A stretch of 64,000 nt of DNA, taken from positions 1 to 64,000 of the forward strand of contig JABUKB010000004.1 in the NCBI GenBank assembly GCA_014595895.1. The letters are read 5' to 3'. Origin of the DNA: Lysinibacillus odysseyi. GTDB lineage: Bacteria > Bacillota > Bacilli > Bacillales_A > Planococcaceae. A program made the translations under genes and the position numbers. Shown piece after piece: positions 43,611 to 50,919 of this stretch (position 1 is its first letter; each line of letters starts with the position of its first letter). Under the pieces are notes generated by a model. That model was not told the origin of the DNA and ran no database searches. It saw only the letters and a list, made by a program, of their open reading frames with translations.

Positions 43611-44679
43611 AGTTATTGTCGCAGCTGCTGGTTCGGGGAAAACAACATACATAGTGACAGAAGCCATTAATAATGCTCCTAAAAAGACTTTGATTGTTAC
43701 CTATACTAATAAGAATCGTGAAGAGATTGAGAAAAAAATTATAGAGTTACATGGGTTTATACCAAATCATATTAGGGTGAAAAGTTGGTATACATTTTTA
43801 TTATCCGACTTAATAAGACCATATCAAAATTACGTTTATGAAGATCGAATAGAAGGTGTATATTTTCCTACAGGTCCTATTTATAGATTTGCAACGAAAA
43901 CTAATATTAAGGCTTATTTTTTAAATGCAAAAAATGAAGTTAACAAAGATAGACTTTCTGAATTAGCAGAGCTAATTGCACAAAACTGTGAGTATAAGAG
44001 TATTACTCGTATTAGTGAATTATATGACTTTATTTTTATAGACGAAGTACAAGATATGGCTGGCTATGATTTAGAGATATTTAATTTCTTAATGCATTCT
44101 ACCATAAACGTATTATTTGTAGGTGATATTAGACAAGCAACTTATGCAACAAATAATACTAATAAGAACAAAAAATATAAAGGGATAAATATTATTCATT
44201 ACTTTATGGAAAGAACAGATATCTGTGATGTTGATCAAAGTTTAAATATTAGTCATAGATGCAATCAGTTAATATGTGATTTCGCTGATAGCTTATTCGT
44301 GGGTATGACTAGTACAGTATCAACAAATGAAGAACGTACTGGACACGATGGCGTATTTATTGTTCATCCAAATGATGTGGAAGAGTATCTTCAAAAATTT
44401 AATCCCCAGTGTCTAAGATACGACGCTAGAACGGTCTTACCAAGAGCGATTAATTTTGGAGATTCAAAAGGTTTAACATTTGATAGGGTGCTTATAAAAC
44501 CTACGGCTAAGATGGAGAAGTATTTGAGAACTGGGGAGTTAGATTTAGATGAAACCACTTTAGCTAAATTTTATGTTGCTCTTACAAGGGCTAAATATAG
44601 TGTAGGAATTATTAGTGCAACTAAAAATGTTAAGATAAATGGTACTTATAATTTTAAGGAAGAGAGTATTTTAAAATAA
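43594..44679 (+). CDS. compact UvrD-like helicase (GajB-like)
   Basis: 361 residues, clearly shorter than typical GajB (about 490). All key SF1 motifs are present: Walker A AAAGSGKTT (10-18), motif II FIFIDEVQD (about 147), motif III GDIRQATY, motif IV-like NISHRCNQL, motif V SKGLTFDRV and motif VI YVALTRAKY (about 326). So it is a reduced but probably active ATPase. Its coupling to the OLD nuclease (17-base overlap) points to a Gabija-type pair. The start is the ATG at 43594. Confidence 0.85.
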   Translation: MQLKNKVIVAAAGSGKTTYIVTEAINNAPKKTLIVTYTNKNREEIEKKIIELHGFIPNHIRVKSWYTFLLSDLIRPYQNYVYEDRIEGVYFPTGPIYRFATKTNIKAYFLNAKNEVNKDRLSELAELIAQNCEYKSITRISELYDFIFIDEVQDMAGYDLEIFNFLMHSTINVLFVGDIRQATYATNNTNKNKKYKGINIIHYFMERTDICDVDQSLNISHRCNQLICDFADSLFVGMTSTVSTNEERTGHDGVFIVHPNDVEEYLQKFNPQCLRYDARTVLPRAINFGDSKGLTFDRVLIKPTAKMEKYLRTGELDLDETTLAKFYVALTRAKYSVGIISATKNVKINGTYNFKEESILK

Positions 44680-44698
44680 TTACGATTAAGGTGATATT

Positions 44699-45484
44699 AT
44701 GGCCAAACCTAAGAGTTTTGAAGAATTTTATTATGTTAAAACGGGTAAGAACTGTAATGTTAAAGATGTGATGGATTATGCTAAAAACAATCACGGTGAT
44801 TACACTCCTTTTGAAGGAGCAATGTTTTGTCCAGAGTGCGAAAAAGCAGAATTGTTTTTAGTAAGAGAAACGTCTAGTAGAAGAGCTCATTTAAAAAAGA
44901 AACCGTCATCTTCACATGAAGATACTTGTTCATATATATACGATTATGCTTCTAGGACAACGATTCAAAATTATGTTAAAGGATTAACTAATAGTCAAAT
45001 CCAAGAAAAGTTAAATTCTATTATGCATATGTTGTTTAAAGTAAAAAATCAAAAACCTAATATCTTAACTAATAACAATATCTCTAATAGTAAAAATAGC
45101 TCAAGTCCAATGTTAATTCCTGAAGTGAAAAAAGATGTTATTGAGTTGAAATCACTCAGAAGAAAAAGCTTATCGAGTTGGATTGATGAATCTGATGGAA
45201 CGGATCTTTATTTATTTTATGGGGAAGTAAAATTAGAGATAGTTGAAAAAGAAAAAGTTAATGATGATGGAGACAGCTATAAATATTATTTATTAAATTT
45301 ATGGACTCTGAATAAAAACGGTGAATGGAAGTACAGAACACAAATTTATAGAGGCAGAAATAAAGACATAATTGATATTAATAAAGTATATCGAATCGCT
45401 ATGGTAGGTAATCTTAATTTTAAATGGAAACGATGGCAAATTGATTTGATTAATCAATCTGCGATACGTTTTGTAGATATATGA
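44699..45484 (+). CDS. unrecognised protein with CoiA-like zinc motif
   Basis: 261 residues, not recognised as a whole. Residues about 43-80 read FCPECEKAELFLV, then RRAHLKK, then SSHEDTC: a CPxC, H, H and C pattern like the N-terminal zinc-binding part of competence protein CoiA and related nuclease-associated proteins. The C-terminal part (from about 165) is beta-rich and OB-fold-like (GTDLYLFYGEVKLEIV, YRIAMVGNL), which could bind nucleic acid. It follows the helicase by 19 bases with AAGGTGAT, so it probably belongs to the same operon. Role unknown. Confidence 0.65.
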   Translation: MAKPKSFEEFYYVKTGKNCNVKDVMDYAKNNHGDYTPFEGAMFCPECEKAELFLVRETSSRRAHLKKKPSSSHEDTCSYIYDYASRTTIQNYVKGLTNSQIQEKLNSIMHMLFKVKNQKPNILTNNNISNSKNSSSPMLIPEVKKDVIELKSLRRKSLSSWIDESDGTDLYLFYGEVKLEIVEKEKVNDDGDSYKYYLLNLWTLNKNGEWKYRTQIYRGRNKDIIDINKVYRIAMVGNLNFKWKRWQIDLINQSAIRFVDI

Positions 45485-45522
45485 ATTAAATAATTCAATC
45501 GATAAAGGAAGGATATTTAAAC

Positions 45523-46773
45523 ATGGATGATAATAAAGATCTATCTTATTTGATTGATAGGATAGTATCCTCCGATTTATTTCGAGAGGTAAATTATTAT
45601 TTTAGGAGTATGAAGAAGCAGCCACATGGTGGAGTAGCACGTATATTCCATCCAAACGTATATTTGAAATATTATACAGCAGATACATTTCGTTTATTTA
45701 CTCATGAACCATATAATATTCCATATTTTTTAACGGCACTAGTTGAAGAAGCTTATCATGAATATCTAATGAGTGAAGTAGATATTGAAGAATTATGTTG
45801 GTTATGTTTTGATGACGATAATTTTTGGTATGTTGGTTTCCGATTATTGATACCTAAACAAGAGTTTGAAGAGATAAATAAAAATGTACCCCTAATCTGG
45901 TCTGTTATATCATCGAAGTCAAGATTTCAAGACTATTTTGAATTGGATAATAAGCTCTTAATATATGCATTAGTATGTTATTTAATAAAAAGTAAAATGA
46001 TTGAAATAAAAGGTATTGAAGAAATTCGAAGATATGAAGTGTTACGGACTCCACATAACAAATACGGATTAAGTTTAGTAAATGATGCGAAGTTTTTGAG
46101 GCAAGGATTTATTCTTGATGATCGATACTACCTTTATAATATATTTTTTGATACTACTATTGGGGCAGCTATTGATGACGTTCCATATACTATTAAGATA
46201 ATTAATGCAGAAATTCCTAAAGCTGAGTTATATTTTAGGTGTGATGAAAAAGTTGCTGTGCCGGCAGATAAAATGATAAGCACTGCGACTATGGATTTTC
46301 AAAAATATCGTGGGATTACAGTTGATTTTGGTGATATAGAAAAACTAATTAACAAGAAGGAAATTATAGTACATTATGATCCTAAATATTTAGATAAAGT
46401 GGTTATGATAATTAAACCAGATAGAGATCCAGATGGTCGGAGTTTTTATCATATTGAGGTTGAAGAATTATGGAATCCTGAGAAGGTTAAAGACAAATTT
46501 GTGCTTACAAATTATGTGCATGCAAAGTACTATCCGGATAAAAGGATATTTAATCATATTGATTTTTCGGTAAATCAATACTCAAAAGTTATTTTTGAAG
46601 ACAAATATAGAGATGCTATGACGGATACAGATGTACCAATTGATAGATATGGTGATGAGCATTATAAAATATGGTGTGTTGAAAGTGAGAGCATTGAAAT
46701 AAGCACTTGGAGTAAACTTGTATGTGCAACTCTTGATGAGCCTTTTAGGGAGTTGTTTATAGAGATGTTTTAA
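45523..46773 (+). CDS. unrecognised 416-residue protein
   Basis: I do not recognise a family. The protein is rich in aromatic residues (FYYFRS, NYVHAKYYPD, HYKIWCVESES) and acidic near the C-terminus, with no signal peptide or membrane segment. It lies 38 bases after the zinc-motif gene with AAGGAAGG upstream and 30 bases before the next gene, in the same strand and AT-rich composition. It is probably part of the defence segment, perhaps a sensor or scaffold; that is speculation from context. Confidence 0.65.
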   Translation: MDDNKDLSYLIDRIVSSDLFREVNYYFRSMKKQPHGGVARIFHPNVYLKYYTADTFRLFTHEPYNIPYFLTALVEEAYHEYLMSEVDIEELCWLCFDDDNFWYVGFRLLIPKQEFEEINKNVPLIWSVISSKSRFQDYFELDNKLLIYALVCYLIKSKMIEIKGIEEIRRYEVLRTPHNKYGLSLVNDAKFLRQGFILDDRYYLYNIFFDTTIGAAIDDVPYTIKIINAEIPKAELYFRCDEKVAVPADKMISTATMDFQKYRGITVDFGDIEKLINKKEIIVHYDPKYLDKVVMIIKPDRDPDGRSFYHIEVEELWNPEKVKDKFVLTNYVHAKYYPDKRIFNHIDFSVNQYSKVIFEDKYRDAMTDTDVPIDRYGDEHYKIWCVESESIEISTWSKLVCATLDEPFRELFIEMF

Positions 46774-46803
46774 TTATTTTTTGAAATCAAAAGGTAGGAA
46801 AAA

Positions 46804-47832
46804 ATGAAAAATTATAAAGTGGAATATGATCCGAAATTAGATTTAAAAGCAGTTTATGGTGAAAAAGGTTCTGCAATTTTTGAACTACCAACATCTGTTA
46901 AAGTTGATGATGCTTATGGTGCATATATTACTCCACGTAATATACAAATTATCAGACCAATAGATTTATATAATGAGGAGATATTATCTGAAATAAATAA
47001 TGAACAATATTGTATATATATGTTTGTGAAAAAGCCAAGAATTACATATGAACGTTTAAATTATTATAAAAATGAAGTTAGATTTTCTTTACGAATTGCT
47101 AATAAAATTGAAGATGAGATTATCGGAGACTATGGTGTATATTATGAAAATCATATTGAGGAGGGGAATGCGAAATTAAATTACCCATTCCATACATATG
47201 AAGTTATAGATTCAAAGGGCAAGTTATTTAGTCATCCAGCTCCAATAACATTTGACCGTATATGCAGAGAAAATGAACAACATCATGATGCATTGGATTT
47301 TGAAGTAATTTATGTTGGTCAGACTAAACAAGAAAAAATTCAAAAAAGATTAAACCCCCATCATAAATTACAAAAAGTATTATCAGAAGTAAACACTAAT
47401 GAGCCTGATCAAGAAATTTACATTATACTTTTTGATTTTAACATCCAATTTATGATGCAATGGAATAAGGATGATAAGGACGCCTCTAAAAAACAAAAAG
47501 CTGCTATTAAAAAGTTTAGAAATATTTCAACAGAACAAAAAATAACACTTGTTGAAGGCGCATTAATGAAATATTTTAATACAAAAGATTATAATGAAAA
47601 GTTGATTGTAAACTATCCATCTGTATCGCAAGGTTCGATTAAAGAAGCTTTTGAAAATGGAATTAGTCATATATACTTCGAACTAGGTTTACCTGATTTA
47701 GGCGGTAGATTATATTCTAAAGAAGTTGAACCCAAAAATGAACATTTATTTAGATTTGATTATGAAACTAAGAATGAAATGTTAAATTTTGTGGAAAATA
47801 TAACATTTGTTGAAGTGAATAAAAGAAGGTAA
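46804..47832 (+). CDS. unrecognised protein with divergent GIY-YIG-like signature
   Basis: 342 residues. The middle reads EVIYVGQT, then RLNPHHKLQKVL, then a beta strand EIYIILFDF, then TLVEGALMKYF and KLIVNYPS. Order and spacing resemble the YIG-x-T, R-x-x-x-H, Glu and Asn positions of GIY-YIG nucleases, with YVG for YIG and an insertion before the Glu. The first GIY strand is not obvious. It may therefore be a divergent or inactive nuclease effector. It is the last gene of the segment, followed by copy B. Confidence 0.6.
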   Translation: MKNYKVEYDPKLDLKAVYGEKGSAIFELPTSVKVDDAYGAYITPRNIQIIRPIDLYNEEILSEINNEQYCIYMFVKKPRITYERLNYYKNEVRFSLRIANKIEDEIIGDYGVYYENHIEEGNAKLNYPFHTYEVIDSKGKLFSHPAPITFDRICRENEQHHDALDFEVIYVGQTKQEKIQKRLNPHHKLQKVLSEVNTNEPDQEIYIILFDFNIQFMMQWNKDDKDASKKQKAAIKKFRNISTEQKITLVEGALMKYFNTKDYNEKLIVNYPSVSQGSIKEAFENGISHIYFELGLPDLGGRLYSKEVEPKNEHLFRFDYETKNEMLNFVENITFVEVNKRR

Positions 47833-47926
47833 CACGTTATTTATTAATTCAATATTACATTTTAAAAATTTTTAATGGAAAAATGGGATTTTAGGTGATT
47901 CTACCACAGCTTTTAATTTGAAGTGT

Positions 47927-48160
47927 CCATCCTCAACACTCACCACATTGTGAAGCGGTTGCGTGGCTTGAATTAGCTGACTAAGCTTAAATTAAGCGTG
48001 TTTTTTCACGTAGCTTTTATTAGGATGCGTCTTTGAAATATCTAACTTACTATTTGTTGAAACATAAAAAGCAGACGGTTTAGAAGTGCGATAATGCACC
48101 TCTAATTGGCCGTCTGCTTTTACTTTTATAACTTGGATGAAGCGGGCTAAAATTGATGAT
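47927..48160 (+). repeat. rlmCD-end repeat B
   Basis: CACATTGTGAAGCGGTTGCG onward encodes HCEAVAWLELAD-stop, identical in protein to the end of RlmCD but with synonymous changes. The next roughly 160 bases match the sequence downstream of rlmCD, including the terminator. It is the best-preserved displaced copy and marks the right end of the defence island. Confidence 0.9.
48066..48121. terminator. terminator in repeat B
   Basis: The same AAAAGCAGACGG/CCGTCTGCTTTT stem as after rlmCD, with one changed loop base (GATAAT for GATCAT). Confidence 0.9.
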
Positions 48161-48164
48161 GTAA

Positions 48165-48523
48165 TTTTAGTGCATAGAGTTTCATTTAGACAAATGTTTA
48201 AGTTCGAAAAAATACGCCATGTTACAGTTCAATCTTAATAGGGTAGTGAATGATATGCTACTGCCATGACAAGTGAAATCGGTTGATTCGGGTATTTCGA
48301 GGCATGCCGCTAATAACGAAGTGTATATCGTTTCGATAAAGTCCCAAATTATACATAGAGCATTGCGTCAATAAGGAGGGCAACTGCCAGTAAAAGCCTG
48401 ATTGGTTGGGTCTGCAGGAGGCGTGGAAATCAGGCATTGCAACAGGACGTAGTGAACTTTACGTTTTGTTCGGCTACTCAGCGGGAATAGCATCCCAGAG
48501 CCAAGTTAGAAATAGGAGTGTTT
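48165..48523 (+). other. unassigned leader region with hairpins upstream of SGNH gene
   Basis: No gene is supported. GCCTGATT (48396-48403) pairs with AATCAGGC (48428-48435), and a second stem may form in 48471-48502 (GGCTACTCAGCGGGA with TCCCAGAGCC). An open frame from 48406 has no ribosome site and overlaps the SGNH gene. It could be a regulatory leader or decayed coding sequence; no known riboswitch pattern fits. Confidence 0.35.
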
Positions 48524-49234
48524 ATGTTGGAAAAGGGTTATATTATATTAATAATTTCATTACTATTAAATGTACTGTTGTTAGGAACAGGAAGCTATGT
48601 GGTGAAAAATATCGGTGGATTTGAATTTGTTAAAACAAAAATGCAGTCAACACCTTCTCCCAAGAAGGATTCCGCCTATTACTTTACGAAAAAAAGCGTC
48701 TTTGAACATTCGTCAATTAGTGATATAGATAAAGTGTTCATTGGTGACAGTATTTCCGATTACGGAGAATTCCAAGAATACTTTCCGGGTGAAGTTGTGC
48801 TGAATCGAGGAATCCGAAATGATAGGGCAGAAGGTGTATTGAATCGGATACAGGAAGTAGTGGACCGCAGCCCGAAAGAGGCGTATTTGATGATTGGGGT
48901 CAATGATATCCGTTATGGAACAAAAGCCGAGGTATTTAAAAGTAACGTCGAGAAAATCGTGGATTCGTTTGAAGGAAAAGGTACAAGGCTCGCTATTCAA
49001 TCAATCCTGCCTGTGAATAACGGGTTATTCGGAAATGAAGTGACAAATGAAGAAGTGAAGCGATTTAATATTATTTTGCAACAGATTGCGGATGATAAGG
49101 GAATTGAGTATATCGATCTGTATTCGAGCTTTATCGATAAAAACGGGCAACTGGATAAGCAGTTCACAATTGATGGACTTCATATAAAGGGGAAAGGGTA
49201 TGAAGTTTGGGTCGATAGGCTTCGCTCTAAATAA
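48524..49234 (+). CDS. membrane-anchored SGNH/GDSL hydrolase
   Basis: 236 residues: an N-terminal membrane helix (about 5-27), a linker, then an SGNH hydrolase domain with block I FIGDSIS (nucleophile Ser), block III GVNDIRYG and block V DGLHIKGKGY (catalytic Asp and His). The domain should be outside the cell. Such enzymes remove or move acetyl groups on polysaccharides; the neighbouring acyltransferase supports a cell-surface acylation role. Start ATG 48524; GGAG precedes it closely, and TTG 48527 is an alternative. Confidence 0.85.
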   Translation: MLEKGYIILIISLLLNVLLLGTGSYVVKNIGGFEFVKTKMQSTPSPKKDSAYYFTKKSVFEHSSISDIDKVFIGDSISDYGEFQEYFPGEVVLNRGIRNDRAEGVLNRIQEVVDRSPKEAYLMIGVNDIRYGTKAEVFKSNVEKIVDSFEGKGTRLAIQSILPVNNGLFGNEVTNEEVKRFNIILQQIADDKGIEYIDLYSSFIDKNGQLDKQFTIDGLHIKGKGYEVWVDRLRSK

Positions 49235-49246
49235 AATAAATTATAT

Positions 49247-49287
49247 AAAAAAGCTGAACCTCAGAGATGAGGTCCAGCTTTTTTTTA
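49247..49287. terminator. bidirectional terminator between SGNH and acyltransferase genes
   Basis: AAAAAAGCTGAACCTC and GAGGTCCAGCTTTTTTTT form a long stem with one mismatch and a six-base loop. It lies between convergent genes. Confidence 0.92.
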
Positions 49288-50340
49288 CGTCGGAATAGGT
49301 GTCTTTTCTTTCTTAATTGAAAATCCGCCAAGCAGAATTTTCCCGTTCGGTAGCAATTTTTTTATTAAAATTGAAACAATGATAGGAATGAATATCCCAA
49401 TCGTTGTGTAACCAATAAGCCCGTACGTGAAATAATCATTTAAAATAATATCTGCAAATATATGCAAATACATAATGGAAAGCGAGTGGTTTTCTATTTT
49501 CTGCAGCCAGTTGAGCGACAGTTTTGCTGCGAGCAACTGGAAGCATCCTACTAATACGATTGTAAATGATAAGGGAATGACCAAATCCAGTATAAAATGG
49601 TCATACCGTAAGAACTTCATGCTCAGTCGGTAATCGATGATATTGAAGCGATCAAGCAATACTGCCGTCGCACTCAGGAACACGGCCGTACTCATCCATC
49701 GTTTTGAAATATCTATCCACAGATCTTTGAAATAATACCCGATTGCAAAATAGACGATTGCCATCAGCGCAACATCGATGTTCCAAATCATTGGAATCGA
49801 TTGCGCTGCTTCGGAGGGCTTGCCGCCGATGACTTTCATAGCGATGACGCTCTCAAAATGTGCGATAACATAAAAGAGTCCTAGAATTATAAACTGTTTC
49901 ATCCGATTGAAGTAGGTCGTCAACCACATGAATAATAAGTATGTGAAGAATAATGTCGTCACAAACCAGAAAACACCATATGCTCCGCGAATAAAACGCC
50001 CCCCTATGGCAAGGGTCCATAAGTCATTAAGATACCATTGTAAATTCCAATTGCCTGAAAAAATCTCCATTCCATAACGGACTAGTGTAATACTAGCAAG
50101 GAAAAATAGGTAAGGGACGATTAATTGCATGAAACGCTTGTAAATCGTCGGCTTTATATCCTTTTTATCTAAAATCGGCTTAAAGAACAAACCGCTTAAT
50201 ATGAAAAATGCAGGCATATGAAACCAATAAATATATTTCGCGAGTGGAAAGTCAAGCTCTCCTGGATAATGCCCGATGACGACAAGGATCATTAAGAATC
50301 CTTTCGTAATATCCACCCACGTTATCCGTTTTTTCTTCAT
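49285..50340 (-). CDS. acyltransferase family 3 membrane protein
   Basis: 351 residues with about ten membrane helices. The N-terminal motif WVDITKGFLMILVVIGHYP carries the conserved His after the first helix, and FHMPAFFILSGLFF is diagnostic of acyltransferase family 3 (OafA/WecH type). It would transfer an acetyl group to an extracellular sugar polymer. The start ATG at 50340 is seven bases from GAGGTG. Convergent with the SGNH hydrolase in the same segment. Confidence 0.88.
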   Translation of the reverse strand: MKKKRITWVDITKGFLMILVVIGHYPGELDFPLAKYIYWFHMPAFFILSGLFFKPILDKKDIKPTIYKRFMQLIVPYLFFLASITLVRYGMEIFSGNWNLQWYLNDLWTLAIGGRFIRGAYGVFWFVTTLFFTYLLFMWLTTYFNRMKQFIILGLFYVIAHFESVIAMKVIGGKPSEAAQSIPMIWNIDVALMAIVYFAIGYYFKDLWIDISKRWMSTAVFLSATAVLLDRFNIIDYRLSMKFLRYDHFILDLVIPLSFTIVLVGCFQLLAAKLSLNWLQKIENHSLSIMYLHIFADIILNDYFTYGLIGYTTIGIFIPIIVSILIKKLLPNGKILLGGFSIKKEKTPIPT

Positions 50341-50520
50341 CAATATACACCTCTAAAAAAATATGCTGTTATTATATACCCTCTTTTCGTGTTAATAGCG
50401 CAATGTAACAGTATAGATATGTAATTGTTAAATAAACGGTAAAATACGGATATAAAGGATTCTTGTGGTGTCTATAAAAGAAATTCTACCCACTGAACAG
50501 AAGTGATGGTTTCAGCTCAG

Positions 50521-50638
50521 GTCATTCTTGCAGCATTCATCGCATTGCGAAGCGGTCGCTTGGTTGGGATTAGTTTAATTAATAAAAAATAGCTGTGCCA
50601 AAATCCTAAAATAATTGGATTTTGGTACAGCTTTTTTT
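50521..50638 (+). repeat. rlmCD-end repeat C with terminator
   Basis: From 50534 the in-frame reading is HSSHCEAVAWLGLV-stop (50534-50578), ten of the eleven residues from HCEAV to the penultimate Leu matching RlmCD. Then AGCTGTGCCAAAATCC pairs with GGATTTTGGTACAGCT followed by seven T (terminator 50591-50638). It separates the acyltransferase segment from the peptidase. The flanking gap 50341-50919 contains no gene and is otherwise AT-rich. Confidence 0.85.
50591..50638 (+). terminator. terminator in repeat C
   Basis: Long stem AGCTGTGCCAAAATCC/GGATTTTGGTACAGCT with one mismatch and seven T. Confidence 0.92.
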
Positions 50639-50919
50639 GTACTATGTTCTAATCAATTAGATGAATTGTTCTTGCACCCAGTGCAGAATAACTCATTTTG
50701 GAGTTGAATAGCTTCCTTTCGCCACTCCACTTTTTTGCAGTTCACTACTCAAATGAAATGGATATATACGTTATTACTGCAAATGAAGTTTCAGAAATAT
50801 GTATCATAATAGAATTTAATCTTACAAATATGTAAAAATAATGAAATAATAAAAATATATGTAATTATCTTCCTTTTGTACGCTATTATTAAATTTATAA
50901 TAATGAAGGAGGGAAGATT

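Larger units (their letters stand above)
41284..48150 (+). mobile_element. candidate rlmCD-site genomic island with defence genes
   Basis: Bounded by copies A and B, which share about 200 bases. The interior is visibly richer in A and T than the flanks and carries five co-directional genes (nuclease, helicase, three unrecognised) plus a decayed recombinase-like frame at the left end. Copy B encodes HCEAVAWLELAD-stop with several synonymous changes relative to copy A, as expected if one tail came from another strain with the element. The long direct repeats suggest that this is the most recent insertion of the array. Confidence 0.65.

Noticed and set aside
48406-48624. 72-residue frame overlapping the SGNH start
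   Set aside because: No ribosome site and it runs far into a well-supported gene in another frame.
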